Positions 15,042 to 23,463 are shown, counted from the first letter of the stretch. The stretch is DNA of 35,248 nucleotides from JANSYP01 sp039184415 (GCA_039184415.1 JBCDBB010000015.1:1-35248); one strand, 5' to 3'. Notes: a model not told the origin generated them from the sequence alone. Numbers and translations are program-made.

Positions 15042-16060
15042 AGCTCTCCGGCCGCCAGGCCCGCGCCTATTTCCACGCGCCCTCGCCCGACAGTGCCGGT
15101 CTGCTGATCCACGGCGCGGATGCGATGCGCGTGGCGCTCCACCGCCAGGACATGCTGGCCGCGCTTCTGGGAGACAATGCCGGCGAAGAGATGCGGCTGA
15201 CGCACCTCGCGGCCGCGGATCTCCGCCGCGATCCCGCCGCCCTGGGCGATGCCGTGCAGGCGCGCGGCTTCTTTCCCGGCCCCCGCGCGGTCCATGTGGA
15301 GGGCGCGACCGACGGGTTGGCCGCCCTGATCGGCGAGGGTCTGGACAGCTGGCAGCCCGGCGATGCCCAGATCGTGGTCACCGCCGCCCAGCTCCCGGCG
15401 CGCTCCAAGCTGCGCAAACGGTTCGAGGATCACCCGACGGCCCGCGCCGCGGCGGTCTATGACGATCCGCTGGGCCGCGACGAGATCGCCGCCATGCTGC
15501 GCGAGGCCGGCCTGCCCGCGCCCTCGCGCGAGGCCGAAGGCGCACTCGAAGCCCTCGCCGCGGCGGTCGATCCGGGCGATTTCCGCCAGACGGTGGAGAA
15601 GCTCGCGCTCTATACCCGTGGCAGCGATGCGCCGGCCACGGCCGAGGATGTGGCCGCCGTGGCGCCGCTCTCGACCGAGGCCGGGGTCGACGACCTGACT
15701 GCCGCTGTGGCCGGCGGCGACAGCGCCGCGATCGGCCCGCTCCTGCGACGGCTGCAGACCCAGGGCACCCAGCCCGTCGCGCTCTGCATCGCCGCGGCGC
15801 GCCATTTCCGCCAGCTCCTCGCCGCCGCCTGCCACCCCGAGGGCCCGTCCAAGGGCCTCGCCGCGGCCCGCGTCTTCGGCCCCCGCCGGGACCGGATGGC
15901 CCGGCAGCTCCAGATCTGGTCGCCCGCCCGGCTGGACCAGGCGATCGGCCTGCTGGTCGACACCGACCTCACCCTGCGCTCGCCGGCCGCCGCGCCCCAG
16001 ATGGCGGTGGTCGAACGCGCGCTCATCCGGCTGGCGATGCTCGCCCGCCGCGCCGATTGA
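15038..16060 (+). CDS. holA: DNA polymerase III delta subunit
   Basis: A 340-residue protein matching HolA, the clamp-loader wrench that opens the beta sliding clamp. The opening AYFHAPSPDSAGLLIHGADAMRVALHRQDML is a degenerate AAA+ core without a Walker A motif, as in all delta subunits. Mid-region PGDFRQTVEKLALYTRGSD and the C-terminal helical LYIAAARHFRQLLAA-like segment with QIWSPARLDQAIGLLVDTDL and ERALIRLAMLAR also fit. It starts with GTG at 15038, whose last bases form the lptE stop (GTGA), a classic coupled start. The GST gene begins 22 bases after the end. Confidence 0.93.
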   Translation: MKLSGRQARAYFHAPSPDSAGLLIHGADAMRVALHRQDMLAALLGDNAGEEMRLTHLAAADLRRDPAALGDAVQARGFFPGPRAVHVEGATDGLAALIGEGLDSWQPGDAQIVVTAAQLPARSKLRKRFEDHPTARAAAVYDDPLGRDEIAAMLREAGLPAPSREAEGALEALAAAVDPGDFRQTVEKLALYTRGSDAPATAEDVAAVAPLSTEAGVDDLTAAVAGGDSAAIGPLLRRLQTQGTQPVALCIAAARHFRQLLAAACHPEGPSKGLAAARVFGPRRDRMARQLQIWSPARLDQAIGLLVDTDLTLRSPAAAPQMAVVERALIRLAMLARRAD

Positions 16061-16082
16061 TCCGCCGCCGGGGGGAGCCGCC

Positions 16083-16712
16083 ATGATCACCGTAATCGGA
16101 ACGCCCAAGACCAGGACCCTGCGGGTGCTGTGGATGCTGGAGGAGCTGGGCCTGCCCTACGACCATGTCGCCGCCCGACCGCGGTCCGAAGAGGTGACGG
16201 CGCTCAACCCGCTGGGCCGCATCCCGGTGCTGCGCGATGGCGATGCGGTGCTCACCGACAGCGTCGCGATCATGGCCTATCTGGGCGACCGCAGCCCCGA
16301 TGCCGGGGGCGCGGACTGCGTCGGCGGGCTCAGCCACCCGGCCGGCACTCCGGAGCGGGCCCGCCAGGACGCGCTGACCTTGCAGATGGTGGACGAGTTC
16401 GACGCGCTGCTCTGGACCATGGCGCGACACACATTCGTCCTCCCCGAAAAGCTCCGTGTGCCCGAGGTTCTGCCGACCTGCGAAAAGGAACTGGTGCGCA
16501 ATGCCGCCAGGCTCGCCGACGCGCTCGGTGACCGCCCGTTCCTGATGGGCGCGCAGATGACCATCCCCGACATCATGGCCGGCCACTGCTGCAACTGGGC
16601 TGTCACCGCCGGGGTGAAGCTCGACCCGCCGCCGCCCCTGGCCGCCTATCTCAAACGCCTGCGCGCGCGGCCCGCCTATCGCCGTGCCATCGGCCGGCCA
16701 GAGCTGGGCTAG
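16083..16712 (+). CDS. Glutathione S-transferase family protein
   Basis: A 209-residue protein with an N-terminal thioredoxin-like GST domain (MITVIGTPKTRTLRVLWMLEELGLPYD; conserved ALNPLGRIPVLRDGDAVLTDSVAIMAYL near residues 37-65) and a C-terminal all-helical domain (about 90-209) containing PFLMGAQMTIPDIMAGH, the typical N-capping box. It should bind glutathione, but substrate and whether it is an active transferase are unknown. It lies 22 bases past holA. Its TAG stop is shared with the convergent flavoprotein gene through a CTAG palindrome. Confidence 0.9.
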   Translation: MITVIGTPKTRTLRVLWMLEELGLPYDHVAARPRSEEVTALNPLGRIPVLRDGDAVLTDSVAIMAYLGDRSPDAGGADCVGGLSHPAGTPERARQDALTLQMVDEFDALLWTMARHTFVLPEKLRVPEVLPTCEKELVRNAARLADALGDRPFLMGAQMTIPDIMAGHCCNWAVTAGVKLDPPPPLAAYLKRLRARPAYRRAIGRPELG

Positions 16713-17905
16713 CCCGCAGCGTCGCGCGCCAGCCACGCCGCCGCGCCCGCACCCGCGGCGCGGCCCGTCGCCAGGCAGCCGGTGATCAGATAGCCGCCCG
16801 TCGGTGCCTCCCAATCGAGCATCTCGCCCGCGCAGAAGACGCCCGGGCGCGCCCGCAGCATGAAGCGCGCGTCCAGCGCCTCTTCTGCAACGCCGCCGGC
16901 GGTGGAGATCGCCTCGTCGATGGGACGCAAGCCCCGGTGGGTCACGGGCAGCGCCTTGACGAGGGCCGCGAGCGCCCTGGGCTCCGATGGCAGCGGGCGG
17001 GCGAACTCGGTCAGCAACGCGCGCTGCGGCGCTCCGAGCCCCAGCGCCCGACGCAGATGGTTCGCGAGACTCGCCTTGCCCCGCGGGCGGCTCAACCGCG
17101 CGGTCACCTGCGCACATGACAGGTCCGGGGCGAGATCCAACAAAAGTTCCTCGCCCGCCCGCAGGGCCGGGCTCAGCGGATAGATGCCGCCACCCTCGAT
17201 CCCGCGCACCGACAGCACGATCTCCCCCCGCGAGCTGAGGCCGCCCGCCGAGAGCGCAATGCCTTTCACCGGGGTGCCGAACTGCGGCGCCATCTTGTCC
17301 GACCACTCGACCGCGAGCCCGGCATTGGCCGGCGCGAAGGGCGCGAGCGCCACCCCTTCGCCAGCCAGCACCCCGGCCCAGGCCCCGTCGCTGCCCAGCC
17401 GCCGCCAGCTCGCGCCCCCGAGCGCCAGCACCACGGCGCGCGCCGCGACCTCGCGCGGGCCGTCAGGTGTCTCAAACCGGCAGGCCGCGCCGGCCCACCC
17501 GGTCCAACGCCAGCGCGTCCGGATCTCCACCCCCAGATCGCCGAGCCGTCCCGCCCAGGCACGCAAGAGCGGCGAGGCCTTCATCGCCACCGGAAAGACC
17601 CGGCCGGTCGAGCCGGTGAAAACCTCCTGCCCGAGCCCGCGGGCCCAGTCCTGCACCGCCTCGGGCCCGAAGGTGTCGAGCGCCGGGCCGAGCCACGCCG
17701 CCGCCGCGCCATAGCCCGCGCGGAACGCCTCGGGGTTTTCGGCCTTGGTCAGGTTGAGCCCGGATTTCCCGGCCATCAGGAACTTCCGGCCCAGCGTCGG
17801 CATCGCCTCGGCGACGATCACGCGGTGACCGGCGCGACCGAGCGTTTCGGCCGCCATCAGCCCCGCCGGCCCGCCGCCGATCACCAGTGCCTCTGTTGCG
17901 TCCAC
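16709..17905 (-). CDS. NAD(P)/FAD-dependent oxidoreductase, YhiN/BaiN (HI0933-like) family
   Basis: A 398-residue flavoprotein. FAD is bound at the N-terminus by GGGPAGLMAAETLGRAG (about residues 9-25), followed by the family signature GRKFLMAGKSGLNLT near 40-54, and at the C-terminus by PGVFCAGEMLDWEAPTGGYL (about 348-367) and ITGCLATGRAAG. This matches the HI0933-like family (BaiN in bile-acid metabolism, YhiN in E. coli), whose physiological substrate is usually unknown. The start is a GTG at 17905, preceded by AGGCAGGGGGC; the length equals the usual 390-400 residues. An in-frame extension upstream across the HNH gene is rejected. It shares its stop codon palindrome with the GST gene. Confidence 0.9.
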   Translation of the reverse strand: MDATEALVIGGGPAGLMAAETLGRAGHRVIVAEAMPTLGRKFLMAGKSGLNLTKAENPEAFRAGYGAAAAWLGPALDTFGPEAVQDWARGLGQEVFTGSTGRVFPVAMKASPLLRAWAGRLGDLGVEIRTRWRWTGWAGAACRFETPDGPREVAARAVVLALGGASWRRLGSDGAWAGVLAGEGVALAPFAPANAGLAVEWSDKMAPQFGTPVKGIALSAGGLSSRGEIVLSVRGIEGGGIYPLSPALRAGEELLLDLAPDLSCAQVTARLSRPRGKASLANHLRRALGLGAPQRALLTEFARPLPSEPRALAALVKALPVTHRGLRPIDEAISTAGGVAEEALDARFMLRARPGVFCAGEMLDWEAPTGGYLITGCLATGRAAGAGAAAWLARDAAG

Positions 17906-18004
17906 GCCCGCCCCCTGCCTGCCCCTTACCTGACCGTCTCTTGCCCGCCCGACCCGCGCCTGTCCGGACCTTGTCTCTGCGGCCCCTGGGCCATTCTCGC
18001 GGCG

Positions 18005-18313
18005 ATGACCGACGCGCCCAGCTCTCCGCCCATCTGTCCCCTGTGCGGCCGACCGATTCCCCCGGGCGTCCCGCAAAGCCTGCATCACCTGACCCCGAAA
18101 CTGCGCGGCGGCAAGGGCGGGCCCACCGTCCTGCTCCACCAGATCTGCCACAATGAGATCCATGCCAGCCTCAGCGAGACCGAGCTCGCGCGCAGCTACA
18201 GCACCGTCGCCGCGCTGAAAACGCATCCGCGGCTTGCGCGTTTCATCGACTGGGTCCAGAAGCGACCGCCGGAGTTTCGCTCCAGGACGCCCGGCGGTCG
18301 CCGCAAGAGGTGA
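18005..18313 (+). CDS. Small stand-alone HNH endonuclease-like protein
   Basis: A 102-residue protein with an HNH/zinc-ribbon fold. CPLCGRPIP (Cys11, Cys14) is followed by HHLTPKLRGGKGG (His27/28), then HQICHNEIHASLS (Cys48, His49, Asn50, His53), the expected HH-x-N-x-x-H geometry with a metal-binding second Cys pair split across the core. It is the whole protein: no specificity or partner domain is visible. The C-terminus is very basic (PGGRRKR). Small free HNH proteins are common in Rhodobacterales genomes with unproven roles (repair, homing remnants or nicking). No inverted repeats, intein or intron marks surround it. The ATG at 18005 is the only good start; the divergent flavoprotein gene begins 99 bases away. 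Confidence 0.82.
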   Translation: MTDAPSSPPICPLCGRPIPPGVPQSLHHLTPKLRGGKGGPTVLLHQICHNEIHASLSETELARSYSTVAALKTHPRLARFIDWVQKRPPEFRSRTPGGRRKR

Positions 18314-18360
18314 CAGCGGCGCGCATGATCCCCATCTGAGGCAAAACGGAGGACCGACCC

Positions 18361-18729
18361 ATGCCGACGACCCTGAAAACCGATGCCGCAACCGCCACCG
18401 CCACGATCGAGGTGGACGGGCGCGTCACGAAGGAGGATTTCGACCGGCTGGTGCCGGAATTCGAGGCCTTCATCGACGCGCTCGGCACCGTCAGGCTGAT
18501 CGAGATCATCCATAATCTGGAGGGATTCGACGCGGGTGTGGTCTGGAAAGGGTTCAAGCTCGACATGAAGGTGATCCCCCATATCTCCCACTGCGCGGTC
18601 GTCGGCGATATCGGCTGGATGTCGCCGGTGGCCAAGGCCGCAGGCGCGGTGATCTCCACCAAGTTGCGCACGTTCTCCATGGACGAGCTTGACGCCGCCA
18701 AGGCCTGGATCGCCGATCCCGACGCCTGA
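18361..18729 (+). CDS. SpoIIAA/STAS-like protein (DUF3478 type)
   Basis: A 122-residue protein matching the SpoIIAA-like/STAS group: ATIEVDGRVTKEDFDRLVPEFEAFI near residues 15-39, LIEIIHNLEGFDAGVVWKGFKLDMKVIPHISHCAVVGD near 46-83, and DELDAAKAWI at the C-terminal end. These proteins have a STAS-like fold, but unlike SpoIIAA itself there is no recognisable phosphorylated Ser and no anti-sigma partner nearby. A role in small-molecule binding or stress has been proposed for relatives. The ATG at 18361 has AAAACGGAGG upstream, a strong ribosome-binding site. It is preceded by the HNH gene and followed convergently by the crotonase gene. Confidence 0.85.
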   Translation: MPTTLKTDAATATATIEVDGRVTKEDFDRLVPEFEAFIDALGTVRLIEIIHNLEGFDAGVVWKGFKLDMKVIPHISHCAVVGDIGWMSPVAKAAGAVISTKLRTFSMDELDAAKAWIADPDA

Positions 18730-18781
18730 CCCGGTCCCCGCCCCGGCGCGCGGCGTCCCCCCGGGACGCGACTGCGGCCGC

Positions 18782-19402
18782 TCAATCCCGTCCGGCGATC
18801 AGCGCCTTGATCGCCGCGACCCGCTCGGCCGGCGCGGCCAGCGCGGCTTCGGACAGCTCGGCCACGGTGGCCTCGAGCGCATCGGGCGCCACCAGCCGGT
18901 CGATCAGACCCCAGGCGAGGGCTTCCTCCGCCGGGATTTTCTGACCCGCCATCAGGATCATCTTGGCCCGGGCCGGACCGACCAGCGCGGCCAGACGGGG
19001 CGGATCAGAGGGCTGGGGCAGAAAGCCCAGCGAAATCGCGGGGTAGAAGAATTTCGCGCCCTCCACCGCGATGCGCAGATCGCAGGCCAGCGCCATGCCA
19101 AAGGCCCCGCCCGCCAGCGTGCCGTTGAGTGCCGCGATACTCAGCCCCTCGAAAGAGGCCAACGCGCCGGAGAGCCGCTCCCAGACCGGGTCCTTGGCCA
19201 GCCCCGCCCGCGCGGCCTCCAAATCCGCGCCGGCGCTGAAGACCCGCCCGCGCCCGGTCAGCACCAGGACCTGGGCCTGGCCATGGGCGTCCTCGGCGAT
19301 CCGGGCAAGCTCCCCCAGCATCTCGGCGGTCAGCGAGTTGGCCTTGTCCGGACGGTCGATCACCACACGCCAGAGCGCGCCCCGGGTCTCGAGCGCGATC
19401 AC
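18782..19402 (-). CDS. Crotonase-fold protein lacking both hydratase glutamates
   Basis: A 206-residue member of the enoyl-CoA hydratase/isomerase superfamily. The fold marks are present: DRPDKANSL near residue 16, FSAGADLE at 55-62 (oxyanion hole) and NGTLAGGAFGMALACDLRIA at 93-112. In true hydratases the sequence reads GGGCELA and QPEI; here Gly102 and Ala122 replace the two catalytic Glu. The protein is also about 50 residues shorter than usual. It likely binds CoA thioesters but is not a hydratase; an isomerase, decarboxylase-like or structural role is possible. The start is GTG at 19402, overlapping the SDR stop codon (GTGA), so it is translated from the SDR transcript. Confidence 0.88.
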   Translation of the reverse strand: MIALETRGALWRVVIDRPDKANSLTAEMLGELARIAEDAHGQAQVLVLTGRGRVFSAGADLEAARAGLAKDPVWERLSGALASFEGLSIAALNGTLAGGAFGMALACDLRIAVEGAKFFYPAISLGFLPQPSDPPRLAALVGPARAKMILMAGQKIPAEEALAWGLIDRLVAPDALEATVAELSEAALAAPAERVAAIKALIAGRD

Positions 19403-20154
19403 GGCGCCACGCCCACACGCCGGCGGATCTCGGGATCGCGGAGCGACACCTCGGTGCCGACCAGATCGTCGGCTGCCTCGGTGGCAAGAAAGACCAGCGC
19501 ATCGGCCACCCAGTCCGCGGGGATATGCACCGACGGGTCGAGCTGGCTGACCGGGTTGATGCCGCTGTCCTTGATATGCACCTGCATCTCGGTGGCCACG
19601 GTCCCGGGCGACAGCCCGATGGCGCGCAGGCCCTGTCCTTCGGCTTCCTTGTGCAAGCAATCGGTCAGCATCTTCGCCCCGGCCTTGGAGGCGCAATAAT
19701 GGCTCCAGCCCTCCAGCGCGTTGGACGCAGCCCCCGACGAGATCGTGATCACGGTGCCGCCTCCGGCCGCCGCCATCACCGGCAGCGCCGCCCGCATGCC
19801 GTTATAGACGCCCACCAGATTGGTCGCGATCACGCCCGCCCAGTCCCCGGGATCGCCATGCTCCATCCGGGCCACGGGATTGATCACGCCGGCATTGTTG
19901 ATCATCACGTCGAGCCCGCCGAACGCGCGCACCGCCAGATCCACCGCAGCCGCCACCTGGTCGTAGTCGGCCACGTCGCAGGCGATGGCCCGAGCTCTTT
20001 CGCCGATCTCCGCGGCCAGATCGTGGACGGCGGCCTCGGACCGCGCGGCCAGCACCACATTGGCCCCCGCCGCCGCAAAGGCCCGCGCCGCGGCGGCGCC
20101 GATGCCCCGGCTCGCCCCCGTGATCACAACGGTTTTCCCGCCGAGTTGTTCCAT
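19399..20154 (-). CDS. Short-chain dehydrogenase/reductase (SDR)
   Basis: A 251-residue classical SDR. Cofactor motif TGASRGIG is near residues 13-20, NNAG near 87-90, the catalytic Ser-Tyr-Lys set is in SSGAASNALEGWSHYCASKAGAKM (Tyr and Lys near residues 154 and 158), and the GLSPGTVATEMQ loop follows. An NADP preference is suggested by AARSEA after the second strand but is uncertain; the substrate is unknown. The ATG at 20154 has GGGAG upstream. It heads a two-gene unit with the crotonase-fold protein, which points to oxo/hydroxyacyl or CoA-ester chemistry. Confidence 0.92.
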   Translation of the reverse strand: MEQLGGKTVVITGASRGIGAAAARAFAAAGANVVLAARSEAAVHDLAAEIGERARAIACDVADYDQVAAAVDLAVRAFGGLDVMINNAGVINPVARMEHGDPGDWAGVIATNLVGVYNGMRAALPVMAAAGGGTVITISSGAASNALEGWSHYCASKAGAKMLTDCLHKEAEGQGLRAIGLSPGTVATEMQVHIKDSGINPVSQLDPSVHIPADWVADALVFLATEAADDLVGTEVSLRDPEIRRRVGVAP

Positions 20155-20277
20155 GCCCCTTTTCTCCCGCTGCCCGCTGCGGCACTGTCCCGCAAAACGC
20201 CGCAACCCTTGCCCAGTCCCGCGCGCTCCGCAATGGCAGATGCCGCGCCCTGTGCCCGCCCCGAAAGGTTCTCGCCC

Positions 20278-21768
20278 ATGCCCCATGCCCAGACGCGCCT
20301 TTTGCCGTCGCTGCTCCTGCCGCTCATTGCCCTGCCCGGCACCGCGCTGGCCGATCTCACCGCCACCGGGCTCTGGGCCGACTGGCAGACCGCCGCCCGC
20401 GGCCAGGGCATGAGCGTCACCGCCCAGACCACGACCCAGACCGAGGACGGGCTGCGGCTGACCGGCGTCGAAACGCGCCTGACCCAGGCCGACGGTGCGG
20501 CCATCACTGCGGTCGTGCCCCTCGTCACCCTGACCGAACTGGGCGACGGCCGCGTGGAACTGGCGATCCCCGAAGGCAAGCAGGTCACCATCACCCCGGC
20601 CGGCGACGACAGCAGCAGCGCCCTGCTGGCCGTCGACACCAGCGGGCTGACCGTCACCGCAAGCGGCACGCCGGAAGAGACCGACTATGTCTGGTCCGCG
20701 CCCGCGCTCTCGGTGACGCTGGAAGAGTTCGAACCGGGCGAGGCCCCGCTGGAGGCCGACCTGACCCTGACCGCAACCGACCTCTCTGGGCGGCTGACGG
20801 GGTATGACGCTGAGCTCGACGGGCCGGTGACGGCGGTTTTTGAGGCGGCCGAGACCGCCTGGGCCGTCTCCTTCTCCGATCCGGTCTCGGGGGCCGCCAT
20901 GAGCACCGAGGCGACACAGCAGGATGTCGTGATCCAGGCCGAGAGCATCGGCATGACCCCCGACGGCACGCCCGGCGACGATACGCAACTCCGCATGGCC
21001 TTCGACTCGGGCAGCGGAACGAGCCGCAGCAGCCAGAGCATCGGCGGCACGACGCAGCTGACAGAGACCAGCCACGAAAGCGCGAGCCTGCGCGCCGATC
21101 TGACGGCGGAGCAGGGTTTCTATACCGGGGCCGGTGCCGGTATCGCGGTGACGATCGACGATCCCAACATGCCGGTGCGGCCGATCACGCTGACGCTGGA
21201 CGAGGTCGACATGGCCTTTGTCGGGCCGGTCAGTGACGCGGACACGCCCCAACCCTTCGACGTCACGCTGGAAGTGATCGGGCTTGCGCCCACCGAGGCG
21301 CTCTGGGCCCAGCTCGACCCCGCCGGCATGCTGCCGCGGGAGCCGATGACGCTGACGGCGGATCTCGAGGGTCAGGCGCTGGTGGGGCCCGCGGCGCGGA
21401 TCCCGGGCATGCCCGAAGCGGCCTCATCGGACTTCGCACCGACCGAAGTGACGGTGAACGTGATCAACCTGACCTATGGCGAGGCCCGCGCCGAAGCGAC
21501 CGGCGCCTTCAGCTTTCCGACCCCGTCGGATGCCGCGATCCCGCTGTCCCAGCCGCAACCCGTCGGCACGCTCGACGTGACCCTGACCGGGGTTCTGGAT
21601 CTGCTGACCCAGCTCGGCCAGTCGGGGCTGGTGCCGCAGCAACAGCTCATGGCCGCACAGATGATGATTGGAATGTTCGCCGCGCCTCAGCCGGATGGAA
21701 CCATGACCAGCCGGATCGAATCGCGCGAGGACGGCTCGCTCTTTATCAACGGCAACCGGATCCGCTGA
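20278..21768 (+). CDS. DUF2125 family exported protein
   Basis: A 496-residue protein of the DUF2125 family, a Rhodobacterales/Rhizobiales group of unknown function. The N-terminus has a signal peptide (MPHAQTRLLPSLLLPLIALPGTALA, cut before DLTATG). The mature part is rich in alternating polar/hydrophobic strands and Thr/Ser/Asp, with few Lys or Cys, such as LTGVETRLTQADGAAITAVVPLV and ITLTLDEVDMAFVGPVSDADTP. That composition fits an extended beta-rich periplasmic or outer-membrane-facing protein. The C-terminal section ends SRIESREDGSLFINGNRIR. AAAGG lies upstream of the ATG at 20278. It diverges from the SDR gene. Confidence 0.82.
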   Translation: MPHAQTRLLPSLLLPLIALPGTALADLTATGLWADWQTAARGQGMSVTAQTTTQTEDGLRLTGVETRLTQADGAAITAVVPLVTLTELGDGRVELAIPEGKQVTITPAGDDSSSALLAVDTSGLTVTASGTPEETDYVWSAPALSVTLEEFEPGEAPLEADLTLTATDLSGRLTGYDAELDGPVTAVFEAAETAWAVSFSDPVSGAAMSTEATQQDVVIQAESIGMTPDGTPGDDTQLRMAFDSGSGTSRSSQSIGGTTQLTETSHESASLRADLTAEQGFYTGAGAGIAVTIDDPNMPVRPITLTLDEVDMAFVGPVSDADTPQPFDVTLEVIGLAPTEALWAQLDPAGMLPREPMTLTADLEGQALVGPAARIPGMPEAASSDFAPTEVTVNVINLTYGEARAEATGAFSFPTPSDAAIPLSQPQPVGTLDVTLTGVLDLLTQLGQSGLVPQQQLMAAQMMIGMFAAPQPDGTMTSRIESREDGSLFINGNRIR

Positions 21769-21852
21769 CCCGGGCGCAATGGAGAGCCGTTCGGGACGGA
21801 AGCGCTCCCTCGACGGGTCAGGGGCGCCTCTGAGCGGGTGCGAGGGTCGTCG

Positions 21853-21868
21853 CCGTCACGGGTGACGG
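21853..21868. repeat. Perfect 7-base inverted repeat between convergent genes
   Basis: CCGTCAC (21853-21859), two G residues, then GTGACGG (21862-21868). It lies in the 236-base gap between the DUF2125 gene and the convergent orphan gene. With a two-base spacer it is better as a protein-binding palindrome than as a hairpin, but a chance GC-rich palindrome is possible. The rest of the gap shows no coding frame with proper codon bias. Confidence 0.35.
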
Positions 21869-22004
21869 GGCGGCCCCGTCTCTCTGCCGGTCAGCGGAGG
21901 CGCGCGATGGCGCGGCCCGGCGCCCGCGGACCCGGAGCCCGCAGGAGCCTGTCGTACGTGCCCGGCGCAGGGGGCGGATGCGCCGTCCGGCGGCGCGCGC
22001 AGGC

Positions 22005-23288
22005 TCAGCCATGCCACGCGTTGCCGGGGATCGGCCGCGGCCGAGTGGTGTTGCCCAGCGGATCGCTTTCACGGCGCAGATCGGTGCCCCAGCAGCGCCG
22101 CCGCGTGATGAAGAGCGATGGCGATGCGCCAGACCCGCCGCGCAGAACGATCCGGCAGGAGGTCACGAAGAGCGTCGTCGCCAGCCGGGTGTCCTCGTCC
22201 GGACCCACATCCATGCTCACCATGCGTTGCGCGGCCAGAACGTCGATCTTGACGTCGCCGGTCACCTTCGCCGGATCCACCGCGAAGGCGGCGCAATAGC
22301 TCAGGTCGATGCCGGCGGTCGCCTCGCTCGGCAGCCTGCGGAGCCGCGTACCGCCGGTCCCTTTGCGGGCCAGGCTGCCCGGCTGGGAGACGTCGTAGGG
22401 CGCCGGGGCGCTGAGCCCGCCGACCTTCTGCAGGCCCGAGAGCCAGCAGACGCCGCCACCGGAACTCGCGCCGCCCAGCTTGCGCCGCCCGGTCGCGTTC
22501 GACGCGGTTCCGGGCCGCTCCAGCAGAAGCGACAGGTCGAAATCGTTGCTCCCCGCGGAGCTTCCGATCCGGTTGGCAAAGAGCAGCCGTCCGCCGGCGC
22601 AGGGCGCGAGGTAGGATTCGCCTGCCGGTCCCACGGTGATGCGCCCGCCCTCTTCCATCGTCTGCGCATGGGCATAGCGGGGCGTGCCGTTGGTGCCGCG
22701 CGGCGCCGCCGCCTCGGGCAGCAACCGGACGCTCTCGGGCGCCGCGTTCACGGGGGCCACCGACAGACCGACAAGGTCCTGGTAGTTGGCCACCGCGCGG
22801 CCGCCTTCCATCGCGTCGGCATCGACGGCCCGGTAGGCCGGATCGAACAGCACGTCGAAGGTCACGAACAGGACGTTCTCGCCCCTGCCCGCGCCGCGGC
22901 GCACCAGATGGGCCTCGGTGGTCATGTCCACCGTCGCCGTCGCGGCGCCGATTTCGGCCGGGGCGGGGGCGGGTGGGTGCGCCCCCAGGGCGTCCCGGGC
23001 CAGCCCGCATTTGGCCGGGTCCGGACGCTGGACCGCGGTCTGCGCCGAGACGTCGTAGCAGGGCACGCTGAACCGTTCGGCCAGCGCGCCGCGCATCAGG
23101 CGCCCGGCCTGACCGGCCTCGCTCCAGGGCACGCTGCGCAGCAGCGCGGCATTCAGCGCAGCGCTCTCGGCGCCGGCTGTCGGCGGCGATGGCCGCGGCG
23201 TGATCGTGTAGACGCTAGTGTCACTGACGGCCGCGAGGGCCGCGTCGCTTCGGACACTCGGTCCGGACGGGGTAAAAGAGATCGACAT
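22005..23288 (-). CDS. Unrecognised 427-residue protein
   Basis: I do not recognise this protein. It starts MSISFTPSGPSVRSDAAL, with GGGAGA seven bases upstream of the ATG at 23288. Codon third positions are strongly GC-biased in this frame, which argues for real coding. There is no signal peptide or transmembrane segment. The N-terminal 100 residues are Pro/Ala-rich; from about 115 to 200 it looks globular (HLVRRGAGRGENVLFVTFDVL, YQDLVGLSVAPVNA). Later come GRLLFANRIGSSAGSNDFDLSLLLERP (a strand-rich segment), CWLSGLQKVGG and SYCAAFAVDPAKVTGDVKIDVLAAQRMVS, ending with a basic tail. Six or so cysteines are spread out without a CxxC pair. A longer frame that continues upstream through pmbA is rejected. 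Confidence 0.7.
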   Translation of the reverse strand: MSISFTPSGPSVRSDAALAAVSDTSVYTITPRPSPPTAGAESAALNAALLRSVPWSEAGQAGRLMRGALAERFSVPCYDVSAQTAVQRPDPAKCGLARDALGAHPPAPAPAEIGAATATVDMTTEAHLVRRGAGRGENVLFVTFDVLFDPAYRAVDADAMEGGRAVANYQDLVGLSVAPVNAAPESVRLLPEAAAPRGTNGTPRYAHAQTMEEGGRITVGPAGESYLAPCAGGRLLFANRIGSSAGSNDFDLSLLLERPGTASNATGRRKLGGASSGGGVCWLSGLQKVGGLSAPAPYDVSQPGSLARKGTGGTRLRRLPSEATAGIDLSYCAAFAVDPAKVTGDVKIDVLAAQRMVSMDVGPDEDTRLATTLFVTSCRIVLRGGSGASPSLFITRRRCWGTDLRRESDPLGNTTRPRPIPGNAWHG

Positions 23289-23463
23289 TGGTTTTCTCCC
23301 ACATACTCTTCTTCTGTTGGGAAAAATGACATCTCTGCGAATCCGGATCTGTGATGCTTCGCACGTTCGGCCCGGCGAGATGAACGGAACTGTGTCGCAG
23401 AACACCGGCTGCGGCCCTTGTGCCCCCCGCCAAGCGGGACTACGTCCCCCTGCACGCGCCGCA

